Part shown: piece by piece, positions 25,134-36,115 of the stretch | How positions within the stretch are numbered: the stretch's first letter is position 1 | Layout: each line of letters begins with the position of its first letter | DNA from: Mycolicibacterium hodleri | Lineage (GTDB): Bacteria > Actinomycetota > Actinomycetes > Mycobacteriales > Mycobacteriaceae | Reading direction: 5' to 3' | NCBI RefSeq assembly: GCF_006439015.1 | Contig: NZ_RCZG01000005.1 | Coordinates: forward strand, 248,001-312,000 | DNA: 64,000 bases | Made by a program: the position numbers and the translations under genes | The notes under the pieces: generated by a model | The model's input: only the letters and a program-made list of their open reading frames with translations | The model's database searches: none | What the model was told of the DNA's origin: nothing

Positions 25134-26431
25134 GCGACCCGGCATGGGTCGAGCATGCGATTTGGTGGCAGATCTACCCGCTGGGGTTCGTCGGCGCGTT
25201 TCCCGCCGATCCCGCTCCCACTGCCGACGAGCATCGACTCCGGCGGATCGCCGAGTGGTTCGACCATGCCCTCGAACTTGGTGCGTCGGGTGTCGCCCTC
25301 GGGCCGGTGTTCGCTTCCCAGACCCACGGCTACGACACAGAAGATCACTACGCGATCGATCCGCGACTCGGCGACGATTCAGACTTCGACCACCTCATCG
25401 AGCAGGCTCGGGCGCGCGGCCTGAGGGTTCTGCTCGACGGCGTGTTCAATCACGTAGGCACGGGCTTCGCCCGCTACCAGGAGGCGCAGTCGGGCGCCGA
25501 TGATTCGTGGTTTTGCAAGGGGCGTAACGGTTTCGCCACCTTCGAGGGGCACGACGGTTTGATCACACTGAACCACCGCAACCCTGAGGTCGTCGATTAC
25601 GTCACTGACGTCATGCTGCACTGGCTGCGCCGCGGTGCCGACGGCTGGCGGCTGGACGCCGCCTACGCCGTGCCCGACGAGTTCTGGGCCCAGGTGCTGC
25701 CGAGGGTGCGAAGCGAGTTCCCCGACGCGTGGTTCGTCGGCGAGGTCATCCACGGCGACTACGTAGGCACCGTGTCGGCCTCGACGTTCGACTCGGTGAC
25801 GCAGTACGAACTGTGGAAGGCGATCTGGAGCAGCCTCAACGACGGCAACTTTCACGAGCTGGATCACGCCCTGACGCGGCACGACGAGTTCCTCGAGGCG
25901 TTCGTCCCGCTGACGTTCATCGGGAATCACGACGTCACCCGGATCGCCAGCCGCCTCAGCGACGAGCGGCACGTCGGGCATGCGCTGGCGCTCGTGCTGA
26001 CCATCGGCGGCACGCCGAGTGTGTACGCAGGCGACGAGTGGGGGTATCGCGGCGTCAAGGAGGAGCGTTTTGGCGGTGACGACGCGGTGCGTCCGGAATT
26101 CCCGCCCCGCCCAGATGAATCCGAGCACCTCGGCCAAGATGCCTTCCGGTTGCACCAGCATCTGATCGGTCTGCGCCGACGTCATCCGTGGTTGCACGAC
26201 GCTCGCTCATCGGCGCTGCACCTAACCAACCGCCAATACGTCTACCGGACCACCTCCGACGCGGGATCGCTGGTGGTGGCGCTCAACGTCGACGACGAAC
26301 CGCTGCGAAAGCCTTTGTCCGAGTTGGGCATCGGCACCGCACGCATTGTCGCAGGTTCCGGCGTCCCCGGCGAAGACGTGGTCGACGGGCTCGACGTCGA
26401 GCCTCACGGATGGGTCGTCCTCGAGGTCTAG
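25130..26431 (+). CDS. GH13 alpha-amylase family glycoside hydrolase
   Basis: This is a 433-residue cytosolic glycoside hydrolase of family 13; no signal peptide is present. Conserved regions appear in order: DGVFNHVG (region I), DGWRLDAAYAV (region II with the nucleophile Asp), FVGEVIHGD (region III, acid/base Glu) and FIGNHDVTRI (region IV, transition-state Asp). The short barrel with GGTPSVYAGDEWGYRG and a small C-terminal beta domain suggests a maltodextrin- or trehalose-related enzyme of cytosolic glucan metabolism; specificity is not predictable. ATGA overlap with the upstream fusion gene. Its stop overlaps the end of the convergent DUF1810 gene by four bases. Confidence 0.88.
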   Translation: MSDPAWVEHAIWWQIYPLGFVGAFPADPAPTADEHRLRRIAEWFDHALELGASGVALGPVFASQTHGYDTEDHYAIDPRLGDDSDFDHLIEQARARGLRVLLDGVFNHVGTGFARYQEAQSGADDSWFCKGRNGFATFEGHDGLITLNHRNPEVVDYVTDVMLHWLRRGADGWRLDAAYAVPDEFWAQVLPRVRSEFPDAWFVGEVIHGDYVGTVSASTFDSVTQYELWKAIWSSLNDGNFHELDHALTRHDEFLEAFVPLTFIGNHDVTRIASRLSDERHVGHALALVLTIGGTPSVYAGDEWGYRGVKEERFGGDDAVRPEFPPRPDESEHLGQDAFRLHQHLIGLRRRHPWLHDARSSALHLTNRQYVYRTTSDAGSLVVALNVDDEPLRKPLSELGIGTARIVAGSGVPGEDVVDGLDVEPHGWVVLEV

Positions 26432-26865
26432 CGCGACGCGAGCATTCTCAGCGTCTGCTCGTCCCGCTGGCCGCCGTAGTACTCGTCGAGGACCGCAGTG
26501 AAGTCGCGGCGGTCGCCATCGGTGACTTCGGCGAACAACGTCATCGAGGACTTGAGCTTGAGTGCGTCGACCGAGCCCATCAACGCCTCAGCGGTGACGG
26601 CCCCAGAGTGCGCTACCAGTTGCGCGCACCACCGCAGGCGGGGACCAAGTACGTCGTGCGCAAGGTAGGCGGTGACCTCGTCGCGGGATTTGATTCCGTA
26701 TCTGACTGCCATCGCGCTGCGTCCCAGTCCGCTCAGTTGCGGAAAGACGAACCAGATCCAGTGCGACCTCTTGCGCCCGGCGCTGAGTTCCATCACGGCT
26801 GTCTCGAAGTCGCCGCCGCGGTCCTGCGCATCGACGAAGCGTTGCAAGTCGAAGGGATCGGCCAT
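26428..26865 (-). CDS. DUF1810 family protein
   Basis: This is a 145-residue protein of the DUF1810 family, recognised from DLQRFVDAQDRGGDFETAV, the invariant KRSHWIWFVFPQLSGLGRS and a later LGPRLRWCAQLV. The fold is known from M. tuberculosis Rv1873 (from memory), but no enzymatic function has been established that I can recall. In M. tuberculosis it lies near lldD2 and bfrA, and the present window keeps that order with inserted blocks. It is convergent with the amylase gene, with stops overlapping by four bases. Moderately basic, no membrane segment. Confidence 0.88.
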   Translation of the reverse strand: MADPFDLQRFVDAQDRGGDFETAVMELSAGRKRSHWIWFVFPQLSGLGRSAMAVRYGIKSRDEVTAYLAHDVLGPRLRWCAQLVAHSGAVTAEALMGSVDALKLKSSMTLFAEVTDGDRRDFTAVLDEYYGGQRDEQTLRMLASR

Positions 26866-28404
<1,539 letters not shown>

Positions 28405-28429
28405 GCGTATCTCCTGAAGAGAAGGACCA

Positions 28430-28472
28430 GGGAACCTGCCGTCACCCCCCGGGCGGCAGGTTCCCTTCTTTC
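28430..28472 (+). terminator. Rho-independent-type terminator after fbpC
   Basis: Perfect 12-base arms (GGGAACCTGCCG at 28430 and CGGCAGGTTCCC at 28454) with a 12-base loop are followed by TTCTTTCC. It lies between the convergent fbpC and GNAT-AAA+ genes and can serve both directions. Confidence 0.8.
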
Positions 28473-28475
28473 CGT

Positions 28476-29756
28476 TCAGAGCCGGGTGCGATGGGCGATG
28501 TCCTCCTCGAACTCGGCGAGCATGGCGTCGGTCAACGTCGGTCTGGTGTCGGCGATGGCGGCCAGGTAGTCCTCGGTGCGGGCGGGGTCACCGCGCCGGA
28601 ACTCGATCTCCCGCTCGAAGGCCGACTGCGATCCCTTGCGGGCGGCGAATTCGATGTCCGCCGGTGTGAACATCGCACTGGCGTCCACCAATTGAGTGAT
28701 GTCGATGGAGCCCGACGACACAAGGTATCTGCCCCAGATGGCCGCCCGTGCCGTGGCATCTGGTGGCCCGACGGGAATCACGTAGTCGAAGCGCCCCGGC
28801 CGCAGGATCGCCGAATCCAGGGACCGCACCGAATTGGTGGTGCAGACGAGTAAGCGATTGTCGTGTTGCCGAAAGGCCGGAATCAGTTTGAGCAGCTCGT
28901 TCGTCACGCCGTGCGCGGGATCGGTCGGCATCCCCGAACGTGAACCGGCGATCTCCTCCACTTCGTCGATGAACACCAGCACCGAATCCAGGTCCGCCAG
29001 TGCGGCGAAGGCGTCACGCAGCGCACCGGCCATCGCCACGCCCGGGGTGGCGAGCCGGGACGGAAGGAGTTCGACGAACGGCCAACCGAGGCGGCCCGCC
29101 ACGGCCTTGGCGAAGCTGGTCTTGCCGGTGCCGGGTGGCCCGAAGAGGATCACCGCCTTGGGTGGTGAGACGCCGTATTCGGCTGCGGCACTGGGCTCGA
29201 CGAGCGGCAACACGATGCGGTTCTCGATGACGAGTTTCTCCGCCTCCATCCCCGCCATCGCGTGCCACTGGCCGCGAGGGATTACCTGGGCGCCCAGCGC
29301 GGACAGCAGCCCCGCGTCCGCCGAGCCGAGATGATCGATCTTCTCGAAGTAGCTGAGCCCGGTGCGCTCGTCGTAGCCGGAATTGAGCAAGGCCGTCGTA
29401 CCGGAGGCCTTGGGAGGCAACATCGCCGTGATGCGTCGAGCACCGGCCGTTCGAAGCCGTTGCTCCAGCTCATTCAACAGTGCGCTGCCGAGGCCGCGGT
29501 CCCGCCAGCGGCTTCCCAACGCCACCATCGTTATCCACGCCCGATCGCCCTGGACCAGTCCCCCGGCCATGCCGACCAGCTGATCGCCGACGACCGCGAC
29601 GACACACGGCTGACCGCATCGGGCACCGGTCACCACTTCGGATACTCCGAACGCGGGTAGTGGTTCTCCGGGGAGTCGGTTCTGTTCCCAGATGGAGATG
29701 ACCTCGTCAAGGTCGTCGTCGTGGAAGTCGCGCAGTCGCCATGGGTGCATTGGCAA
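28476..29756 (-). CDS. GNAT acetyltransferase - AAA+ ATPase fusion
   Basis: This is a 426-residue two-domain protein. Residues 1-140 are a GNAT fold: the RDRGLGSALLNELEQRL block is the acetyl-CoA pyrophosphate-binding loop and helix, and AMLPPKASGTTALLNSGY is motif B. Residues 160-426 are an AAA+ module: Walker A GPPGTGKTS, Walker B VLVFIDEVEE, sensor 1 CTTNS and the RPGRFD arginine-finger/second-region-of-homology motif as in FtsH/p97-type ATPases. An ATPase that remodels proteins and acetylates them, or that positions the acetyltransferase, is possible. No partner gene is adjacent. Starts at 29756 or 29750 are equivalent. Confidence 0.82.
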   Translation of the reverse strand: MPMHPWRLRDFHDDDLDEVISIWEQNRLPGEPLPAFGVSEVVTGARCGQPCVVAVVGDQLVGMAGGLVQGDRAWITMVALGSRWRDRGLGSALLNELEQRLRTAGARRITAMLPPKASGTTALLNSGYDERTGLSYFEKIDHLGSADAGLLSALGAQVIPRGQWHAMAGMEAEKLVIENRIVLPLVEPSAAAEYGVSPPKAVILFGPPGTGKTSFAKAVAGRLGWPFVELLPSRLATPGVAMAGALRDAFAALADLDSVLVFIDEVEEIAGSRSGMPTDPAHGVTNELLKLIPAFRQHDNRLLVCTTNSVRSLDSAILRPGRFDYVIPVGPPDATARAAIWGRYLVSSGSIDITQLVDASAMFTPADIEFAARKGSQSAFEREIEFRRGDPARTEDYLAAIADTRPTLTDAMLAEFEEDIAHRTRL

Positions 29757-29836
29757 TTTCTAGCGTCCTGGACGGCCCGCGTCATCGCCCATTCGGGGGT
29801 TCCGTACGGGTAGACGCTTCATCTGGAAAGCCAAAT

Positions 29837-29875
29837 GGCCGTGGAGTCGATTGTCGTCCAATCGACTCCACGGCC
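29837..29875 (-). terminator. Strong 17-bp hairpin downstream of a small minus-strand frame
   Basis: Perfect 17-base arms (outer ends GGCC/GGCC) around TCGTC. Read on the minus strand it lies 16 bases after the stop of the small frameshifted gene at 29892-30027 and is followed by ATTTGGCTTT, so it works as that gene's terminator. Confidence 0.65.
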
Positions 29876-29891
29876 TTGGTTGGCGCCGCAC

Positions 29892-30027
29892 TCACTGCTG
29901 ACGGCTCACCGGCGGTGACACGGCGGGCGGCTTGACGACGACCGCATTGTGTCCCTGCTTGTCAACGACTGTGGTTCGGCCGTTGTCGGTGACCGTGCTG
30001 GGGTGTTGCGATATAGCGGAACTTCAT
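29892..30027 (-). pseudogene. Small protein gene (about 44 codons) with a +1 frameshift
   Basis: On the minus strand an ATG at 30027 has a perfect AGGAG six bases upstream and encodes MKFRYIATP. The frame then shifts at a CCCC run (30000-30003 on the plus strand as GGGG). Dropping one C gives a continuous small protein continuing STVTDNGRTTVVDKQGHNA, then VVVKPPAVSPPVSRQQ and TGA. A strong hairpin follows 16 bases later. RBS, start, sensible composition and terminator together argue for a real small gene. I do not recognise the family. Intact elsewhere or mis-sequenced here are both possible. Confidence 0.5.
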
Positions 30028-30386
30028 GTTGTGCTCCTGTCTTGAAGTGTTCAACTCGATGTTCATTCGGATTTCGGTGTCATCGATCGACGCTCCGATT
30101 TCCCTCTTACACAGTCCAATCTACCGACCACTCGCCGATTGTCACGGTCTTCACGTCAAACACAAATGTGGGTTAATTAGTTGTGCAGCAGGTCATTTCG
30201 ACAGTCAAGTCCATCGTAGGATGGATATGAATTCGATATGAGGATGCCGGCCATAATGTTCCCGCGACGGTGAGATTCCCACTGATCGACGACAGGTGCT
30301 GAGTGGCTGATGCCGTCAAGAAATAGCGAAATAGATTGCAGCAAAACATAATACAAATATTTGTCCGGAGTCACCGGCGGACCCGG
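30028..30386. other. AT-rich intergenic stretch without a gene
   Basis: This segment is visibly poorer in G+C than its surroundings (for example TTAATTAG near 30173 and ATAATACAAATATTTG near 30347). No frame with family resemblance is seen. It probably carries the promoter of the small gene at 29892-30027 and may mark imported or eroded DNA. Confidence 0.4.
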
Positions 30387-30558
30387 CATCCTCTTGTCGA
30401 GGAGGCACAGAGTCGCGGAACGCTGGACGTGTTCGGGGTGTTCTACGACATCACCAGCGCGGTCGTTCTGCGCATAAGGCCCACGACCATCGACTCCTTC
30501 GAGATGTCCGACTCCTTCGAGATGGCGATGAGCAACTCGAGACGGTCGCCGCGGCGCG
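30387..30558 (+). pseudogene. Coding remnant, possibly the C-terminus of a beta-carbonic anhydrase
   Basis: An open frame reads HPLVEEAQSRGTLDVFGVFY followed by DITSAVVLRI, resembling the C-terminal helix and strand of beta-class carbonic anhydrases (a pattern like L.eeA...G.l.V.G.vYDi.tg.V). Nothing of the catalytic zinc-binding part precedes it, and the frame runs on antisense into the neighbouring SDR. It is interpreted as a truncated relic; an unrelated origin cannot be excluded. Confidence 0.3.
30489..30524 (+). repeat. 18-bp tandem duplication
   Basis: CGACTCCTTCGAGATG occurs at 30491 and again at 30509, an 18-base period that keeps the frame (SFEM repeated) in the remnant described at 30387-30558. 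Confidence 0.75.
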
Positions 30559-31323
30559 CTATCCCTGCACGGTCGGGCGAATCGTTATGTCACCAATCTC
30601 GACGTCATCCGGCTGCTCGATCGCGAACGCGATCGCCCTTGCGACGGCTTCTGGCGGAATTCCGAAGGAGTCCATGCCCTTTCGTATCCGGTCGCGCAGT
30701 TCCAAGTCGTCGATGGACGCGTCGAGTTCGGTGTTGACGAATCCCGGCGAGATTGACGTGGTTCGCACTACGCCGTCGGTGGACTCCTGCCGCAATCCCT
30801 CCATCACCGTGCGGACCGCGTTCTTCGTCGCCGCGTAGACCGCCATGTCGGGAACGATCTTGAGGCCCGCGGTCGAGACCGTGGTCACGAAGTGGCCTGC
30901 GCCCTGGCGGCGGAAGACCGGCATCGCCGCGGCGATCCCGTACAGCACGCCACGGAGGTTGACGTCGATCATCGTCGACCAGCCGTCGACGTCCGCATCA
31001 GCCACCGGCCCGATCTTGCTGATGCCCGCGTTGGAGACCAGCACGTCGAGTCTGCCGAACCCGTCTACTGCGCTGGTGACGATCCGCTCCACATCGCTCC
31101 TGCGGGTCACGTCCGTCGCTTCGAACAGCACTTGCGCGCCACGGTCCCGCAACTCGGTGGCAAGCCGCTCCAGACGGTCCGTCCTGCGGGCCCCGAGCAC
31201 AACCGACGCGCCGCGGGCGGCCAACAGCTCGGCGGTCGCCCGTCCGATACCGCTACTGGCCCCCGTAATGGCTATGACTTTGTCCGCCAGGGAAACCGAG
31301 GCCGATGGCACTGCTTTGGTCAT
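30559..31323 (-). CDS. SDR family oxidoreductase
   Basis: This is a 254-residue classical short-chain dehydrogenase. VIAITGASSGIGRATAEL holds the TGxxxGIG nucleotide-binding motif, LVSNAG is the NNAG variant, and VYAATKNAV carries the catalytic YxxxK. The C-terminal part (ISPGFVNTEL; EAVARAIAFAIEQPDDVEIG) is typical of the YdfG-like subgroup that acts on small hydroxy acids or carbonyls. The start chosen is ATG at 31323 (MTKAVPSASVS). The complementary bases at 31322 also form an ATG on the plus strand (TCATGA), so the downstream divergent gene more likely starts at 31370. The substrate is unknown. Confidence 0.85.
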   Translation of the reverse strand: MTKAVPSASVSLADKVIAITGASSGIGRATAELLAARGASVVLGARRTDRLERLATELRDRGAQVLFEATDVTRRSDVERIVTSAVDGFGRLDVLVSNAGISKIGPVADADVDGWSTMIDVNLRGVLYGIAAAMPVFRRQGAGHFVTTVSTAGLKIVPDMAVYAATKNAVRTVMEGLRQESTDGVVRTTSISPGFVNTELDASIDDLELRDRIRKGMDSFGIPPEAVARAIAFAIEQPDDVEIGDITIRPTVQG

Positions 31324-31369
31324 GACAGATACGACCAGCGAGTCCGTGCACCTATTCCCTGACAGCGAC

Positions 31370-32035
31370 ATGACAGCCGCTTCCCATAGCGTGGACGGAG
31401 TGACTGATCCGGATCAAGTCGGGCACCGCTCGATGCGGCCCGTCCTGCAGACCGTGCTGCTCGACGTGGCTCCCCCGCTGGTCGCCTACTACGGGTTGCG
31501 CGCCGCAGGAGCGTCCGAGTACGTGGCGCTGCTGTCCGCGACCTTGCTGTCCGGAGTGCGGGTCGCCTACGGCGTGGTCAAGAGTCGGCAGCTCGATCCG
31601 TTCGCCGCATATCTGCTGCTGACGTTCGGGCTGAGCCTGGCTGTCGGACTGGCCACCACCGACCCGAAGCTGATTCTGGTCGGGAACACTCTCGTCAACG
31701 GCATCGGTGGGCTGATCTTTCTCGGCAGCTGTGTGATTGGTACGCCGCTGACGCAAGTCGTTGGTGACCGGTTCCGCAAGCCAGGGGACGTCGCAGGGGA
31801 TGACCTGGAGGCCGACTCGACTCGCACGCGACGCATCCACGTTCAGCTGTCGGCGATGTGGGGCATAGGCCTCCTCGTCGAGGTGGCCATCCGTCTGGTG
31901 GTCATCGCCAACTTGTCCGTGGACGCGGCCAACGGCGTGAACTCGGCCATCACGCTGCCCGTCATCGGCCTCCTGGTGCTGGCGACCATCGTCGTCGGGC
32001 GCAGGAGTTCGGCACCGGCGGCGGGTACGGCATAG
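31370..32035 (+). CDS. VC0807-like integral membrane protein
   Basis: This is a 221-residue protein with about six hydrophobic segments and no signal peptide. LDVAPPLVAYYGLRAAGASEY at the start of the membrane region and LSATLLSGVRVAYGVVKSRQLDP fit the VC0807/DUF3159-like family of small membrane proteins. A mid-protein GSCVIGTPLTQVVGDRF and a C-terminal VIGLLVLATIVVGRR complete the pattern. Function is not established. The frame is open from much further upstream, but that portion is antisense to the SDR gene; ATGs at 31322 and 31370 are the plausible starts, the latter preferred because it leaves room for divergent promoters. It lies 63 bases upstream of lon on the same strand. Confidence 0.65.
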   Translation: MTAASHSVDGVTDPDQVGHRSMRPVLQTVLLDVAPPLVAYYGLRAAGASEYVALLSATLLSGVRVAYGVVKSRQLDPFAAYLLLTFGLSLAVGLATTDPKLILVGNTLVNGIGGLIFLGSCVIGTPLTQVVGDRFRKPGDVAGDDLEADSTRTRRIHVQLSAMWGIGLLVEVAIRLVVIANLSVDAANGVNSAITLPVIGLLVLATIVVGRRSSAPAAGTA

Positions 32036-32064
32036 AAGGCGGGAACAATTGCCACTCCGTCAAG

Positions 32065-32085
32065 GTTGAGCGCATCAGGCTGAAC
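32065..32085. promoter_or_regulatory. HAIR-like element (putative HspR site) upstream of lon
   Basis: GTTGAGC and GCTGAAC flank 7 bases; the arms are complementary except for the central base. The layout (7-7-7) and the TTGAG core follow the HAIR element CTTGAGT-N7-ACTCAAG. Actinomycete lon genes are known HspR/HAIR targets. It ends 13 bases before the lon ATG, next to the GGAGG ribosome site. The match is imperfect. Confidence 0.5.
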
Positions 32086-32098
32086 TTTGGAGGATTGA

Positions 32099-34432
<2,334 letters not shown>

Positions 34433-34440
34433 CGGCGCGG

Positions 34441-34825
34441 TCAGCGGGGTCGACCACGGGGTCGGCCCCGCTCTCGTGTGAACCGGCGTCAAGTGTTGTT
34501 TCGACACGCCGAGCGCGCTGCCGATCTCGCCCCACGAGAATCCGGCGCTGCGAGCCGCGAGAACCGCGGCGTCGTAGCGTCTACGCGCGTCTGCAAGCGC
34601 GTCGCGGGCCTGGCCGAGTTCCCTCCTGCACCGTCCATCGAGTATCTCGGTCAGGACCAGATCGGGGTCCGGGGGTTCGTCGAACTCGACCTCGTCGGGC
34701 TCCTCGATCTCGACCGAACCGCGGGGTTCTGCAGCGTCCAGGACGATTCCGAAGTCCTCGGCCGTGCGGTGGCGAATCTCCGCCAGCTGGGGGTCGGTCG
34801 CCCACCAGGGTGTCGGTGTCGTCAC
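34441..34825 (-). pseudogene. Helix-turn-helix protein gene with a late frameshift
   Basis: From a GTG at 34825 the protein reads TTPTPWWATDPQLAEIRH, an acidic linker (EIEEPDEVEFDEPPDPD), a long helix (CRRELGQARDALADARRRYD) and a C-terminal helix-turn-helix AARSAGFSWGEIGSALGVSK. After KQHLT the frame is lost near 34486. Shifting by one base gives RFTRERGRPRGRPR and a TGA at 34441, the basic tail usual for such small DNA-binding proteins. Without the shift the frame runs about 1 kb antisense through lon, which is implausible. It is a frameshift or sequencing error. It resembles the sigma-factor-like HTH proteins of mycobacteria; exact family not recognised. Confidence 0.65.
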
Positions 34826-34834
34826 GGACCGAGT

Positions 34835-34870
34835 ATCCGGCGAAGGGCTGACATCCGGCGAAGGGCTGAC
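34835..34870. repeat. 18-bp perfect tandem duplication
   Basis: The unit ATCCGGCGAAGGGCTGAC occurs twice in direct succession (34835-34852, 34853-34870), just upstream of the HTH pseudogene start on the minus strand. Confidence 0.85.
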
Positions 34871-34975
34871 ATTAAGACGTGGGCAGGGCGTCATCATTCG
34901 CTGACGATCGTCACCATTGGTTGACGAGTCGCACGCGGATGCGTCCGACGGACCAGCCAGTGGGGAGGCCATCAG

Positions 34976-35338
34976 ATGCCACGACGCGGAGAACCGTTGC
35001 GCAAGCTCGGGTTCCTGACCGCCAGCCAGCGCACCTCGCGCATCGAACTGCCGTCGACAATACGACCACTACAAGACCGCGCTGTACCCCGAAACCCATG
35101 CACTGGAGGACTTCTCGAAGGAGCGTGTGCTTAGGCTGCTGCGGTGCCTGCGCGGCGAGCCAGTCAGCGACTTCGAAGGGGTCGTTGGCATCGACTCTTC
35201 GCGCACGCCGGATTCCAGCGGGCCGACGAAGTCGCCTTCGCGCTGTCCTTTGCCTTCGACGGGGCCGACTACCGGCAAATCGTCACTGACATTGCCGGGA
35301 ACTCGGGGCCATGCCTCGGATGGGAACCCAAGGACTAA
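34976..35338 (+). pseudogene. LLM-class flavin-dependent oxidoreductase, internally deleted
   Basis: A good ribosome site (GGGGAGG, 7 bases before ATG 34976) starts MPRRGEPLRKLGFLT, the N-terminus of a luciferase-like oxidoreductase. It is joined directly to ASQRTSRIEL, which in intact relatives lies some 70 residues later. Another frame then gives YDHYKTALYPETHALEDFSK and ERVLRLLRCLRGEPVSDFEG, and a third gives LFAHAGFQRADEVAFALSF ending DIAGNSGPCLGWEPKD and TAA at 35336. These are consecutive segments of one LLM oxidoreductase with internal deletions and two frame changes. About 120 of the usual 330-380 codons remain. Non-functional. Confidence 0.7.
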
Positions 35339-35349
35339 CGTTCGGGACC

Positions 35350-35679
35350 ATGGCGTACGACGAGGACCTCGCCAATCGCATCCGCGAGCTGACGGCAGGC
35401 GAGCATGCCGAGGAGAAGCCCATGTTCGGCGGCCTGGCGTTCCTGATCGGCGGACACATGGCCGTCGCCGTGAGCGGCAGCGGCGGGCTGATGGTGCGGG
35501 TGCCGCCAGACGACACGGCCACACTGACGCAGCGCAAGCACGTCGAGCCGATGGTGATGGCCGGGCGAGAGACCCGCGGTTGGGTCAGGGTCTCCAGCGA
35601 CGGCGTGAAGACCGCGCGCCAACTGCAGTCCTGGGTGGGCCGCGGCATCGCCCACGCCAGGAGCCTGCCGCCCAAGTAG
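35350..35679 (+). CDS. TfoX/Sxy N-terminal-domain protein
   Basis: This is a 109-residue protein starting MAYDEDLANRIRELTAG, with EEKPMFGGLAFLIGGHMAVAV, the conserved core of the TfoX_N family, and a later MVMAGRETRGWVRVSSDGV. TfoX/Sxy is a competence regulator in gammaproteobacteria; stand-alone N-terminal-domain proteins such as this are widespread in actinobacteria with unknown role. It appears intact although it sits between decayed genes on both sides. The ATG at 35350 is used; an ATG at 35311 would overlap the LLM relic. Confidence 0.75.
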   Translation: MAYDEDLANRIRELTAGEHAEEKPMFGGLAFLIGGHMAVAVSGSGGLMVRVPPDDTATLTQRKHVEPMVMAGRETRGWVRVSSDGVKTARQLQSWVGRGIAHARSLPPK

Positions 35680-35732
35680 GCGGCGCCTGTCAGGGCGCTC
35701 ATCGGGTACGACGCCCACGACGTGAAGGAGCG

Positions 35733-35866
35733 GTGATTCGTCATCATCGGTGGCGGCCGGCGGCCGCCAAGGCTGAGGAAGCCCGCCAAGGCTGAGGAAG
35801 CACTGCGCGACGACGGCTTCGACGGGGTAATCGTATTGTTCGGCACGGAGGTACATCTGCCCTAAC
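35733..35866 (+). pseudogene. N-terminal relic of an FAD-dependent ferredoxin reductase-like gene
   Basis: GAAGGAG before a GTG at 35733 is followed by codons for FVIIGGG, then (after a one-base loss) LAAAKAEEA, a 19-bp duplication, and LRDDGFDGVIVLFGTEVHLP before TAA. This is the first 40 residues of the GxGxxG FAD-binding domain of a ferredoxin-reductase-type enzyme. The rest of the gene is missing and the sequence passes straight into an unrelated relic. Confidence 0.6.
35766..35803 (+). repeat. 19-bp tandem duplication (one mismatch)
   Basis: GCCAAGGCTGAGGAAGC is repeated at 35766 and 35785 with a 19-base period. Because 19 is not a multiple of three, the duplication itself breaks the frame of the FAD-reductase relic. 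Confidence 0.85.
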
Positions 35867-36115
35867 CGAAATCGTCGGTGACCTTCTTGCCACACTCGAG
35901 ACCGTGGCCATGAATGTCTACCCCGCCTGGCTGCCGAACCCCGTGGCAGTCTCAAGTATGCCGCCGATCGCCGACGCGACAACGGTCTGACGCTTGACGG
36001 CTTTGCCGTGCTGCGGTTCACCAACGAGGAGATCCTCGACGATCCGCTCGAGGTGCTCGCCGTCATCGAAAGCCTGCTATCCAAGAAGAGACACGACGAA
36101 GGGAATCTGCCGTGA
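35841..36115 (+). pseudogene. Relic of the first gene of the ATPase module: fragment plus DUF559-like nuclease tail
   Basis: One frame encodes HGGTSALTEIVGDLLATLE followed by TVAMNVYPAWLPN. A second frame, beginning at 35951, encodes LKYAADRRRDNGLTLDGFAV followed by LRFTNEEILDDPLEVLAVI and ends at TGA 36113-36115. The second part resembles the C-terminus of DUF559/Vsr-like PD-(D/E)XK nucleases (pattern DG..VLRFTNEEil..P..VL..I). The two parts are in different frames, so a large out-of-frame deletion removed the middle. The stop overlaps the GTG of the next gene (GTGA), which shows that the intact ancestor was the first gene of the winged-helix/ATPase operon. Confidence 0.5.

Noticed and set aside
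29757..30558. Insertion sequence or integrase scar in the AT-rich stretch
   Set aside because: No transposase fragment, terminal inverted repeats or target duplication could be found; base composition alone is not enough.
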